Shown in pieces: positions 1 through 9,142 of a stretch of DNA of 64,000 nt. The DNA comes from Corynebacterium endometrii (GTDB lineage: Bacteria; Actinomycetota; Actinomycetes; Mycobacteriales; Mycobacteriaceae). Location of the stretch: contig NZ_CP039247.1 in NCBI RefSeq assembly GCF_004795735.1, positions 1,674,001-1,738,000 of the forward strand, read 5' to 3'. The notes under the pieces are model-generated. The model had not been told where the DNA came from and did no database searches. It was given only the letters and a program-made list of their open reading frames with translations. A program made the position numbers and the translations under genes. Each line of letters opens with the position of its first letter. Position 1 is the first letter of the stretch.

Positions 1-896
1 CCGGGGATCTGAAGTTCGTAGCTCAGCTCGTGGCGCTGGCCAGCAACCTCGAGGGTTGCGGTGACTTTGGTGCCGTTCTCTGAGACGGTCTCCGTGCGCA
101 CAATGGCGGCCGCGGGAATGGACGGGTGCGCGGCGACGGCGGCCTCAGAACCGTATCCCACCACGGTCAGCCCACGCTCAAGCGCGCGCTCACCGGTCGC
201 GGCGGCGTGTTCATCCTCGAGGCACACCACCAAGTAGCCACCCGGGGTAAGCCGGTCCGCAAAGTCATCGAAGACCTTGAAGTACGCGTCGTGGGACTTG
301 AAAAAGTCAAGGTGATCGGGCTCGATGTTCGTGATCACCGCCACGTCGGGGCGGTAGCCAAGCAGGGAGGCATCAGATTCATCGGCCTCGGCGACGAAGG
401 CCGAACCCGTACCGGAGTGGGCGTTGGTGCCCGCGCGGTTGAGCTGCCCACCAATCGCAAAGGATGGATCCTCCCCCGCCGCCTGCAGCGCGGCCACGGT
501 CATGGAGGTGGTGGAGGTCTTCCCGTGCGTGCCCGCCAGCAAGATCTGCTTGTGGCCCTCCATCAGCAGAGCCAGCAAATCGGAGCGGCGGATCAACGGG
601 ATATTGTTCTCCCTGGCACGCACCAGCTCTGGATTGTCCTGCGGAATCGCCGCGAATGAGGTCACCACCACGGTAGGCAACTGGCCGCCCAGCTCCAGGT
701 TGCCTTCCGCATGCCCCACGGCCACCTTGGCGCCCATGGTGCGCAGCACCTCGACCGGAGTGGAATCCTTCACGTCGGAACCAGTGACCTGGCTGCCACG
801 GGCCAGCAAAATGCGCGCGAGGCCGGACATGCCGGCGCCACCGATGCCAATCATGTGGACCCGGGAGAGGTCCACGGTGGATAGATCTACGCTCAC
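1..896 (-). CDS. murC: UDP-N-acetylmuramate--L-alanine ligase MurC (partial, 3' end beyond window)
   Basis: Cytoplasmic ATP-dependent ligase adding L-Ala to UDP-MurNAc, the first peptide step of peptidoglycan synthesis. The minus-strand reading has the Mur-ligase N-terminal Rossmann motif ([12 protein letters not shown]), the P-loop GTHGKTSTT, and the downstream [10 protein letters not shown] and [10 protein letters not shown] segments. It starts at a GTG whose bases overlap the murG stop (GTGA), implying translational coupling. About 298 residues are present; the C-terminal domain lies outside the window, so the gene is incomplete only because of the window edge. It is the last dcw gene visible; ftsQ and ftsZ would be expected next. 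Confidence 0.95.
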   Translation of the reverse strand, partial: MSVDLSTVDLSRVHMIGIGGAGMSGLARILLARGSQVTGSDVKDSTPVEVLRTMGAKVAVGHAEGNLELGGQLPTVVVTSFAAIPQDNPELVRARENNIPLIRRSDLLALLMEGHKQILLAGTHGKTSTTSMTVAALQAAGEDPSFAIGGQLNRAGTNAHSGTGSAFVAEADESDASLLGYRPDVAVITNIEPDHLDFFKSHDAYFKVFDDFADRLTPGGYLVVCLEDEHAAATGERALERGLTVVGYGSEAAVAAHPSIPAAAIVRTETVSENGTKVTATLEVAGQRHELSYELQIP

Positions 897-1984
897 TTCG
901 ATTCCTTTCTACGGGCCTGCGCGTCACGCGCGATGCGGTCTGCGAGGACGCTGGAGACGTCCCCTGCGGTGGTGGAATTCATGGCTTCCTTCATCGATTC
1001 CAGGCGGACCGGATGCTTGAGGATGGAACGAACCTCCTGGATGAGCCGGTCGGCGCTTAGCTCAGCGTCCGGGATTTGCACCGCGGCACCGGCGTCCACG
1101 ACGGGCTTGGAGTTGAGGGCCTGCTCGCCATTGCCGTGCGGCAGCGGGACGTAGATGGCCGGGATGCGGGCTGCGGTAACCTCTGCCACCGTCATGGCGC
1201 CAGAGCGGCAGACCATGAGATCGGCCACGGCCAGGGCGCCCGCCATGTTGTCAATGTATGGGACGGGCACGTAGCCCTCGCGGGCGGAAGGCTTGTCATT
1301 CTTCTTGCCATAGGCGTGGAGAATCTCGAAGTCCCGGGCCAGGTCCTCGACCGCGTTGGACACCGCTTCGTTGATGGACACTGCCCCCTGGGAACCACCC
1401 GTCACCACGATCGTGGGGCGGTCTCTAAGCCCCCACTGCTCACGGGCCTGGGCGGCGACGGATCCATCCGGGTCCTCGCCGATTCCCGGGCGCACCGGAA
1501 TGCCCACGATTTCTCCCGGCATGCCGGACCCGGCCTGGGCGTTAAAGCCCACGCCGCCCAGCTTCACGCCGAGCTTGTTGGCCATGCCGGACAGGGCGTT
1601 AGTTTCCAGCACATAGAATGGAACGCCCATGGACTTAGCCGCCAGGTAGGCCGGGGCGGCCACGTATCCGCCGGTGCCAAAGACCGCATCCGCCTTGACT
1701 TCCTTGAGCACCTTGCGGGTCTCCAGGACGGACTTGATGATGGTAAACGGAAGCTTCAGCATCTGCGCGCTAACCTTGCGCGGGATGGGAACGGGCGTAA
1801 TCATCTTCAAATCCACACCGCGGGCGGGAATGATATCCCGCTCCAGGCCCTTGGAGGTACCCAGGGCGGTAATCCGGGCCCCGTGGCGCTGAGCCAGGGC
1901 CTCGCCCACCGCGAGAGCAGGCTCGATGTGGCCAGCGGTGCCGCCACCTGCAATGACAACGGAAAGTTCAGGGGTAGAATTCAT
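893..1984 (-). CDS. murG: UDP-GlcNAc:lipid I N-acetylglucosaminyltransferase MurG
   Basis: Converts lipid I to lipid II at the inner face of the membrane (GT28 fold). The glycine-rich N-terminal motif [16 protein letters not shown], the central TGGSQGA motif and the C-terminal [12 protein letters not shown] segment (donor and acceptor site) are all present. I place the start at the ATG at 1984 (MNSTPELS) rather than the longer in-frame GTG, because the extra 15 residues would run into ftsW and family members begin close to the GGGTAGH motif. That gives 363 residues, a normal length. It follows ftsW by 10 nt and overlaps murC by 4 nt. Confidence 0.95.
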   Translation of the reverse strand: MNSTPELSVVIAGGGTAGHIEPALAVGEALAQRHGARITALGTSKGLERDIIPARGVDLKMITPVPIPRKVSAQMLKLPFTIIKSVLETRKVLKEVKADAVFGTGGYVAAPAYLAAKSMGVPFYVLETNALSGMANKLGVKLGGVGFNAQAGSGMPGEIVGIPVRPGIGEDPDGSVAAQAREQWGLRDRPTIVVTGGSQGAVSINEAVSNAVEDLARDFEILHAYGKKNDKPSAREGYVPVPYIDNMAGALAVADLMVCRSGAMTVAEVTAARIPAIYVPLPHGNGEQALNSKPVVDAGAAVQIPDAELSADRLIQEVRSILKHPVRLESMKEAMNSTTAGDVSSVLADRIARDAQARRKESK

Positions 1985-1994
1985 GCCCACTAGG

Positions 1995-3479
1995 CTACCA
2001 GCGCGAATCCCGCGAACGGTCCCCGGCACGGCGGTGTTCGGAACCTCGTGCCGAGCCGCGGCGGGTCACCGGCTGGCCAAAGCGCGCCTCGCGGGATTTA
2101 GCCGCGCGGTGGTAGGAGCGCTGGGATGGACCGGTCTCCACGGGCTCGAGCTCATCCTTATGCGGGATCGCGTGGCGGGCCCGGCCGCGCGGGGCGGGAA
2201 GGTCCGCGGCCGGCCGCGGCTCCGGCAGCATGAGGATGCGGTCAAAGAGCGGGCGGCCGTAGGACTGCATGGCGGAAATCTGCGGCGGTTCGTGGCGGGC
2301 CACGTTAGCCAATAGGCCCATGGACCCGATGGTGATGATGGCGGAGGTACCGCCGGCGGAGATCATCGGAAGCTGAATGCCGGTGACCGGCAACAGGCCC
2401 ACCACGTAACCGATATTAAAGAACGCCTGGCTCACCACGCCCGCGGTCAGTGTGGCGGCCACCAGCCCCTGGAATTGGCTTTGCGCACGCATCGCGGTGC
2501 GAATGCCAAAAAAGCCCAGCATTGCAAACAGTATGATCACCAAGGCGCCGCCCCACAGGCCCATTTCCTCACCGACGATGGCAAAGACAAAGTCATTCTT
2601 TGCCTCCGGCAGGTAGAACCACTTGGCACGGGATTGGCCAATACCAACGCCGGTCACGCCGCCGTCCGCGAGGGACAAGAAGCCTTGATAGGCCTGGAAA
2701 CCGGTGTCCTGGGTGTCCTCAATGTCGCCGCGCAGGGCGTCGAAGTAGGTGTGGAATCGGGAGGAGCGGAAGCCGCCAGCCAGGAACACGGCCACGAGCC
2801 CCAGGGCGCCGAGGCCGAAGACGGAGGCCAAGAAACGCCAATCCACGCCCGCAAAAAACAGGGTGAAGATTACAACACCCGCAAAGGACATGGCCATGCC
2901 AAGATCGCCCTGCCCCAGGATGAGCAGGAACATTAAGGCGGCGATGCCGGAGTACACCATGAACGGATCCTTCAGGGAGAAGGACACATGGTTTTTATCG
3001 GCCAGCACGGACGCGCCGAACAATCCGATGGCAATGCGCGCAAACTCCGACGGCTGCAGCGTCATGCCGCCCAGCACGATCCAGGACTGGGATCCCACCT
3101 CTTCGCGACCGGTTCCGATCTGCGGGAACAACACGGCCACAAGCAGCAGCAGGGAAATGATGAGAATCCACGGCACCAGCATGCGCAAAACGCGCGGCGG
3201 CATGCGCAGACCTAACCAAAACGCCACCAACCCCGCCATCACCATCAGGGACTGGCGCAGGCCGGTATCCCACACGGTGGCGCCGGGCCCCGAGGCATAG
3301 GAGTCCACCATGGAGGAGGAAAACACCATGAGCACGCCGATGCCCACCAGCAGGAAGATGATGATGCGCAGCATCAGGTAATCCAGGCCGGGCATGCGGG
3401 CCATGTCCGCGCGCAGGCGGGTGGACCAGCGCCCTGCCCTATCCGTGGGGCGCGCCCCGGTGCTCTCCGTCGTTGCCAT
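1995..3479 (-). CDS. ftsW: Septal peptidoglycan glycosyltransferase FtsW (SEDS family)
   Basis: SEDS-family polytopic membrane protein that polymerises lipid II at the septum together with FtsI. About ten hydrophobic segments are visible, with the family signatures GDLGMAMSF in the middle and FFNIGYVVGLLPVTGIQLPMISAGG near the C-terminus (read as two adjoining blocks). At 494 residues it carries a basic, Arg-rich cytoplasmic tail of roughly 80 residues (DLPAPRGRARHAIPHK and beyond), typical of actinobacterial FtsW. It sits between murD and murG in the dcw order. FtsW rather than RodA is chosen from this context. Confidence 0.93.
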   Translation of the reverse strand: MATTESTGARPTDRAGRWSTRLRADMARMPGLDYLMLRIIIFLLVGIGVLMVFSSSMVDSYASGPGATVWDTGLRQSLMVMAGLVAFWLGLRMPPRVLRMLVPWILIISLLLLVAVLFPQIGTGREEVGSQSWIVLGGMTLQPSEFARIAIGLFGASVLADKNHVSFSLKDPFMVYSGIAALMFLLILGQGDLGMAMSFAGVVIFTLFFAGVDWRFLASVFGLGALGLVAVFLAGGFRSSRFHTYFDALRGDIEDTQDTGFQAYQGFLSLADGGVTGVGIGQSRAKWFYLPEAKNDFVFAIVGEEMGLWGGALVIILFAMLGFFGIRTAMRAQSQFQGLVAATLTAGVVSQAFFNIGYVVGLLPVTGIQLPMISAGGTSAIITIGSMGLLANVARHEPPQISAMQSYGRPLFDRILMLPEPRPAADLPAPRGRARHAIPHKDELEPVETGPSQRSYHRAAKSREARFGQPVTRRGSARGSEHRRAGDRSRDSRW

Positions 3480-3496
3480 GGGTATCTCCTAGGGTT

Positions 3497-4912
3497 TTAC
3501 TGGATCTGCTCGCGGGCCGCGGCGGCGAATAGGTCGCCGCGCTGCCCCATACCGGTGTACATATCTAGTGACGCCGCCGCCGGGGCCAGCAGGACCGTAT
3601 CCCCCGCACTGGCGTACTGAATGGCCGCAGCCACGGCCAGGTTCATGGCCGCGACCGGGTCAGTGGAATCGATGGTGGTTACGGGGACGTCCGGGGCGGA
3701 CTCGGCCAGCGCGGCGGCGAGGACATCCCGGTCGGCGCCCAGCAAAACCGCGGCCTTAAACCGAGCCGAGTGCGCCGAAACCAACTCATCCACCGCGGCC
3801 CCCTTGAGCTGGCCGCCGGCAACCCACACCACGTTGTCCACTCCGCGCAGCGCGGCGTCCGCGGCGTGCGGGTTCGTGGCCTTGGAATTGTCCACAAAGT
3901 CAATACCCCGGGCGCTGTGCACCACCGCCCCGCGGTGGCCGGCAACGCGGTAGGAAGCCAGGCCCTCGGCGATGGACTCCGGGTGGGCGCCCGCCAGGTG
4001 CGCCGCCGCGGCCGCCGCCGCAGCATCCAATACTCCGGCCAAACCCGAGGGCTCGATTCCCTCAGCGGAGGCCACGTCAAGCACCGGCCCGTCCGCGGTG
4101 TGGATGATAATGCGGTCGCCGCGCACGCCCACCTGGCCCGGGCGCGGATCGCCGGCGGTAAATCCCAAGGCAACCACGGCTGCCATGGACTGCGCATACT
4201 CGCGCACGTGCTCATCATCGATGCCCACCACGGCCGCGGCGCCGGTGAGCACCTTCGCCTTCGAATCCGCGTACTCCTTGAAAGTGCCGTGCCAGTCGAT
4301 GTGGTCATCGGCCAAGTTGAGCAGGACTCCCACATCGGGGGTCAGTTGCTCGGACCAGTGGAGCTGGAAGGATGAAAGCTCGGCGACTAAGACGTCCACG
4401 CGCTCAGAATCGGCCAGCGCGTCATAGACGGACACGCCAATATTGCCCACCGCCACGGCCCTGCGGCCATCGCGGGAGGCTTGCGCCGCCATGATGGACG
4501 CCAGCATCCCGGTGGTGGTGGTCTTGCCGTTAGTGCCGGTTACCACCAGCCACTGGCGCGGGGCGCCGAAGACGCCCGCACGGTCCAGGCGGTAGGCCAG
4601 CTCCACATCGCCGATTACCTCCACCCCGGCCCGGGCGTAGGCCAGCAACAGCGGCGAGTCCGGCCGCCAACCCGGGGAGGTCACCACGAGGTCGAATCGA
4701 TTGGAACCCGCCGCCTCGGCGGCCGCTGCCGAGTCGATGGAGTTCAGGGAGAACTCGGACGCGAGTGCCTGGCGCGTTGCCGCGTTGGAATCGGCAACGG
4801 TGGCGTCCACGCCCAGGCTAGCCAGCAGGCGCGCGCAACCGCGGCCGGATACCCCGGCGCCTGCAATCAGCACACGTCCGCGCAATTCCGATGGAAGATT
4901 ATTCTCAGTCAC
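3497..4912 (-). CDS. murD: UDP-N-acetylmuramoyl-L-alanine--D-glutamate ligase MurD
   Basis: Adds D-Glu to UDP-MurNAc-L-Ala in the cytoplasm. The 471-residue product has the N-terminal nucleotide-sugar binding motif LIAGAGVSGRGCA, the P-loop TGTNGKTTTTGM, the LLNLADDHIDWHG segment of the ligase centre and the VDNSKATNPHAA motif of the C-terminal domain. The start is a GTG at 4912. It lies 17 nt upstream of ftsW and 31 nt downstream of mraY. Composition is strongly Ala-rich, as in the neighbouring genes; nothing appears broken. Confidence 0.95.
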   Translation of the reverse strand: MTENNLPSELRGRVLIAGAGVSGRGCARLLASLGVDATVADSNAATRQALASEFSLNSIDSAAAAEAAGSNRFDLVVTSPGWRPDSPLLLAYARAGVEVIGDVELAYRLDRAGVFGAPRQWLVVTGTNGKTTTTGMLASIMAAQASRDGRRAVAVGNIGVSVYDALADSERVDVLVAELSSFQLHWSEQLTPDVGVLLNLADDHIDWHGTFKEYADSKAKVLTGAAAVVGIDDEHVREYAQSMAAVVALGFTAGDPRPGQVGVRGDRIIIHTADGPVLDVASAEGIEPSGLAGVLDAAAAAAAAHLAGAHPESIAEGLASYRVAGHRGAVVHSARGIDFVDNSKATNPHAADAALRGVDNVVWVAGGQLKGAAVDELVSAHSARFKAAVLLGADRDVLAAALAESAPDVPVTTIDSTDPVAAMNLAVAAAIQYASAGDTVLLAPAAASLDMYTGMGQRGDLFAAAAREQIQ

Positions 4913-4943
4913 GGTCCGTGCTCCTTACGCTAGAAATTGTTCT

Positions 4944-6050
4944 TTAGATGCCCAGGCCGGTGGCCATGAGCCACTCGCCGTAGAAGATGGCCACGCCGGC
5001 TATAGCCGCCATGCCGGCCAGCAACCAGAAGCGGATGACCACGGCGGTCTCCGGCCAGCCGCCGTTTTCAAAGTGGTGATGGATAGGCGCCATGCGGAAG
5101 AAGCGCTTACCGGAGGTGCGGAAGACCACAACCTGGATGACCACGGACGCGGCCTCCACCACGAAGAGCGCGCCGATGATGATCATCAGCAGCTCCGTGC
5201 GGGTGGTCACGGACAGGCCCGCAACCAATCCTCCCAGCGCAAGCGAACCGGTATCGCCCATGAAGATCTTCGCCGGGGCGGCATTCCACCACAGGAAGCC
5301 AAGGCAGCCGCCCAAGCCCGCGGCGGCGAGGACACCCAGGTCCAGCGGGTCACGCACCTGGTAGCAGCCGGCGGAGTACGCCACCTCGCAGGAGTTGCGG
5401 AACTGCCAGAAGGTGATCAGCGCATAGGCGCCCATGACAAAGGCGGTGGAACCGGCGGCCAATCCATCCAGGCCATCGGTGAGGTTGACCGCGTTTGACC
5501 ACGCCGCGATGAGGATGTACATGAACACGAGGAATATGAGGATGCCCACGATCCAAGGGCCTACATCGAAGTTGACGGTGTCAATGTCGCGGATGAAGCT
5601 TAAGTTCATGGAACCCGGGGTCAGGCCGTTGGCATCTTCAAACTGGAGGATCAGCACGGCGAAGATCAGGCCCACCGCCAGCTGCCCCACCAGCTTCGCG
5701 GTTTTATTAAGTCCCAGGTTGCGGGCCTTGTAGAGCTTGATGAAATCATCGGCAAAACCCAGGCCACCCAGGCCAAGGGTCAAAAAGAGCACCAACAGGC
5801 CGGACGCGGTGAATCCACCCGTGCCCGTCACGTAGCCATAGAGGCCTACCAGCAGGTAGGAGGCGACAATGCCCGCCAGAATCGCCACGCCACCCATGGT
5901 TGGGGTGCCGCGCTTGCGCAGGTGGGACTGTGGGCCATCCTCGCGAATCTCCTGCCCCTTGCCCGCATTCGAAAAGTAACGAATGAGCCACGGGGTGAGA
6001 AAGATTGCGACGAGGAAGCTGATTACTCCCGAAAGGATAATGTGAGTCAC
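4944..6050 (-). CDS. mraY: Phospho-N-acetylmuramoyl-pentapeptide transferase MraY
   Basis: Integral membrane enzyme transferring phospho-MurNAc-pentapeptide from UDP to undecaprenyl phosphate to form lipid I. Family motifs visible include the cytoplasmic [19 protein letters not shown] region, the Asp pair in [36 protein letters not shown] and the HHHFE-type motif in [13 protein letters not shown]. About ten membrane segments and 368 residues are normal for the family. The start is a GTG at 6050, and the gene is 27 nt downstream of murF. Confidence 0.96.
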   Translation of the reverse strand: MTHIILSGVISFLVAIFLTPWLIRYFSNAGKGQEIREDGPQSHLRKRGTPTMGGVAILAGIVASYLLVGLYGYVTGTGGFTASGLLVLFLTLGLGGLGFADDFIKLYKARNLGLNKTAKLVGQLAVGLIFAVLILQFEDANGLTPGSMNLSFIRDIDTVNFDVGPWIVGILIFLVFMYILIAAWSNAVNLTDGLDGLAAGSTAFVMGAYALITFWQFRNSCEVAYSAGCYQVRDPLDLGVLAAAGLGGCLGFLWWNAAPAKIFMGDTGSLALGGLVAGLSVTTRTELLMIIIGALFVVEAASVVIQVVVFRTSGKRFFRMAPIHHHFENGGWPETAVVIRFWLLAGMAAIAGVAIFYGEWLMATGLGI

Positions 6051-6077
6051 GGTCGGTGGTTCCTTGTTAGTTTCTTC

Positions 6078-7598
6078 CTAGCGTGCGGCCGGTCCGGTGG
6101 AATTGAGATCCTCAGCGACCCGCCACAGGCGCGCAGCGTTGGATGCCTTTACCAGCACCACATCGTTATGCGCCCACTCCTCCACCCCAGCCGGAGCGGT
6201 GGAGATGATGTCCCGCACGGCCGCGGTGGCCTCTGCAGCATCATGAACAACTCTTGTATTTATACCCCGCGCCGAGCCGGATTCCGCTAAGGCGTGCGCG
6301 TTGGCGTCCGTACCAACCGCGATGAGCTGGTCGACGCCGTACTTTTCCAGGACCTCGCCCAGCGCGGCGTGGGCGGCGCGCGCCTCATCACCCAATTCGC
6401 CCATCTCTCCGAGCACCGCGATGGAGCGCGCGCCCGGGCGCCCCGAGGCCGTGTAGGCCAGCGCGGCGATGGCGGCAGCCATGGAATCAGGGTTGGCGTT
6501 GTACGAGTCATCGATCACGGTGAGACCGTCGGCGCGGGTGCGCACGTCCATGCGGTGCTCGGACGCGTTGGTGTGCCCGCCGAGGGCGCAGGCCACATCG
6601 TTGGCGGTGATGCCGGACTCGATGGCCACCGCCGCAGCCGCCAGCGCATTGGAGACCTGGTGCATGCCGAAGACCTGCAGCTGCACCTTCACGGGCTCCG
6701 CACCGGGGCTGTGCAGCATAAAGTGCGGCCGGGCCACCTCGTCTAGCGCGATGTCCGTGGCGTAGTAATCCGCGGAGGCGTCGGAGGTGGAGAAGGTCAC
6801 CACCTTGGCGCTGGTGCGTGGGGCCATGGCGGCTACGAATGGGTCATCGGCGTTGAGGACGGCCACGCCGCCCCGATCCGCCGGCGGGAGGGCCTCGACC
6901 AGCTCCCCCTTGGCCTGGGCGATGTTCTCGCGGGAGCCGAACTCACCCAGATGCGCCGAGCCGACGTTGAGCACGGCGCCCACCGTCGGCGCCGCGATCG
7001 ATGCTAGGTGCCGGATGTGGCCGATGCCGCGGGCGGACATTTCGGCGACGAGGAATTGCGTGTCCTCGGTGCAGCGCAGCGCCGTGTAGGGGTGGCCAAT
7101 CTCATTGTTAAACGATCCCGGCGGCGCCACGGTTTCCCCGGCGCTGCGCAGGATGGAGGCGATGAGGTCCTTTGTGGAGGTCTTGCCCGCCGAGCCCGTT
7201 AGCCCGACGACGCGCAGGCCGTGCTCCGCCGTCAACTTTTCCGTCACGGCGGTAGCCAGCGCGGACAGCGCCGCGACGACGGCCGCGGCGGAGCCATCCT
7301 CATCGTGGGCGTAGATGTCCGCGTTATCGCCCTCGACGCGTCCGGCGGGTTCTACAACCACCGCGGGAACGCCCACCGGGCGGGCGGCGAGGACCGCCGC
7401 GGCGCCCTGATCGATGGCCGCCTGGGCAAAGTCGTGGCCATCCACACGCGCGCCCTTGAGCGCTAAAAACAGCCCGCCCGGTCCTACCTTGCGGGAGTCA
7501 AACTCCACGGATCCGGTCACCCGCGTGGATGGATCCTCCACTCCATCGAGGTAACCGCCGGTGATGTGGGCGATCTCCTGGAGGGTCAGGTTAATCAT
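6078..7598 (-). CDS. murF: UDP-MurNAc-tripeptide--D-Ala-D-Ala ligase MurF
   Basis: Adds D-Ala-D-Ala to the UDP-MurNAc tripeptide, completing the cytoplasmic pentapeptide precursor. Motifs: FDSRKVGPGGLFLALKG in the N-terminal domain, the P-loop TGSAGKTSTKDL, NVGSAHLGEFGS, and the VIDDSYNANPDSM signature that distinguishes MurF from other Mur ligases. It has 506 residues. The ATG at 7598 shares a base with the murE stop codon (TAATG), so the two are probably translationally coupled. Confidence 0.95.
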   Translation of the reverse strand: MINLTLQEIAHITGGYLDGVEDPSTRVTGSVEFDSRKVGPGGLFLALKGARVDGHDFAQAAIDQGAAAVLAARPVGVPAVVVEPAGRVEGDNADIYAHDEDGSAAAVVAALSALATAVTEKLTAEHGLRVVGLTGSAGKTSTKDLIASILRSAGETVAPPGSFNNEIGHPYTALRCTEDTQFLVAEMSARGIGHIRHLASIAAPTVGAVLNVGSAHLGEFGSRENIAQAKGELVEALPPADRGGVAVLNADDPFVAAMAPRTSAKVVTFSTSDASADYYATDIALDEVARPHFMLHSPGAEPVKVQLQVFGMHQVSNALAAAAVAIESGITANDVACALGGHTNASEHRMDVRTRADGLTVIDDSYNANPDSMAAAIAALAYTASGRPGARSIAVLGEMGELGDEARAAHAALGEVLEKYGVDQLIAVGTDANAHALAESGSARGINTRVVHDAAEATAAVRDIISTAPAGVEEWAHNDVVLVKASNAARLWRVAEDLNSTGPAAR

Positions 7599-9133
7599 TA
7601 GCTGCGCTCCTTGCCTGATGTTCGGTCCGTGTACGTGGTCAGTGCCCGGGCAACCTCTTCGCGGTCATCGAAGTGGAGGGTTTCATCCCCCACGATCTGG
7701 CCCACCTCGTGGCCCTTGCCCACCACGATAACCGCGTCGCCGGTACGCGCCCACCGGATAAGTTCGTCGATGGCCTCGGCTCGCGAACCCACTTCGCGCA
7801 GCTCTACCTCCCGTCCGGAGTCCTTCTGCGCTGCACGCGCGCCCTCCAAAACCGCGGCGCGGATTGGGGCCGGATCCTCCGAGCGTGGGTTGTCATCCGT
7901 GACTATCACGAGGTCCGCGCGCTGAGCGGCCGCGGCGCCCATAATCGGCCGCTTTCCATGATCGCGGTCGCCGCCGGCGCCGATAACCACGCCGATGCGC
8001 CCGCCGGAGCCATCGGGGCCATCGAGCTGCTCGCGCAGGGTATCGAGCACCGCGGCTACCGCCGCAGGCTTGTGCGCGTAGTCCACCACGGCGATGAAAT
8101 CCTGACCCTCATCGATGCGCTCCATGCGCCCCGGCACCGCCACGGACTCGACGCCCTTGAGGAAGGCCTCAACCTCCACGCCGGCGGCGGCCGCCATGCC
8201 GGTAGCGAGCGCCGCGTTGGCGACGTTGAATTCCCCCGGCAGCGGCAACTCGAGGCGGTGGGCGGTACCGCCCACGCTGATGCCCACGTGCTGGGCGCCG
8301 GTGGGCTCCACGCCGGTTTGGCAGGCGCGGATATCCGCGGCGGCCCCCGGGGATACGGAAACGGTGGTCACGGGCGCTTGAGCGAGCCCCGCCATGCGTT
8401 GGCCCCACTCGTCATCGATGCACACGACCACCCGGGCGGCCGCGCCATCCCCCACGAATAAGTGGGACTTGGCCTTAAAGTACTCCTCCATGGTCGGGTG
8501 GAAGTCCAGGTGATCCTGGGACAGGTTGGTAAAACCGCCAACCGCGAACCGGGTGCCCCGGACGCGGCCAAGCTCGAGTGCGTGGGAGGAGACCTCCATC
8601 ACCACGTGGGTCACGCCCTCCTCGACCATGCGGGCGAAAAGCTCCTGGAGCTTAGGGGCTTCGGGAGTGGTCAGCTTCGTGGGGACCGGCGTGCGGTTAA
8701 TGCGCGTTCCCGTGGTGCCGATAAGGCCTACGGAATGCCCGGAAGCCAGCAGGCCCGCCTCCAGCAGGTAGCTGGTCGTGGTCTTGCCTGAAGTGCCCGT
8801 AACTCCCAGGACGGTGAGTTTTTCGGTGGGGTGGCCGTAGATTTCGGCGGCCACATCGCCCAGGATGGCGCGAACATCATCGACCACGATAACCGGGCGG
8901 GTTTCGTGTGCCTGGGTGAGGATCTCGAGGCCGTCGGCGTCGGTAAGAATGGCGGAGGCGGCGGTGCCCGCCGCGTACTTCGCGCCGTGGACCCGCGTGC
9001 CCGGGAGCGCCGCAAACAGCGCGCCGTCCGCCAGCGCGGTGGAATCGAGCCCCACGGAGCCTATCTCAAGAGAACCATCCCCGTGGAGGCGGCCGCCAGC
9101 AATCTCAGCCAACGCGGTCAGTGTCGACGTCAT
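7598..9133 (-). CDS. murE: UDP-MurNAc-L-Ala-D-Glu--meso-diaminopimelate ligase MurE
   Basis: Adds the third residue of the stem peptide. The P-loop TGTSGKTTTSYLL, NLSQDHLDFHPTMEEY and the C-terminal TDDNPRSEDP motif are present. The DNPR sequence is the recognised signature of meso-diaminopimelate-specific MurE (versus lysine), which fits the DAP-type wall of corynebacteria. The product has 511 residues and starts at an ATG at 9133, 9 nt after the ftsI stop. No defect is seen. Confidence 0.95.
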   Translation of the reverse strand: MTSTLTALAEIAGGRLHGDGSLEIGSVGLDSTALADGALFAALPGTRVHGAKYAAGTAASAILTDADGLEILTQAHETRPVIVVDDVRAILGDVAAEIYGHPTEKLTVLGVTGTSGKTTTSYLLEAGLLASGHSVGLIGTTGTRINRTPVPTKLTTPEAPKLQELFARMVEEGVTHVVMEVSSHALELGRVRGTRFAVGGFTNLSQDHLDFHPTMEEYFKAKSHLFVGDGAAARVVVCIDDEWGQRMAGLAQAPVTTVSVSPGAAADIRACQTGVEPTGAQHVGISVGGTAHRLELPLPGEFNVANAALATGMAAAAGVEVEAFLKGVESVAVPGRMERIDEGQDFIAVVDYAHKPAAVAAVLDTLREQLDGPDGSGGRIGVVIGAGGDRDHGKRPIMGAAAAQRADLVIVTDDNPRSEDPAPIRAAVLEGARAAQKDSGREVELREVGSRAEAIDELIRWARTGDAVIVVGKGHEVGQIVGDETLHFDDREEVARALTTYTDRTSGKERS

Positions 9134-9142
9134 CTTTATCCT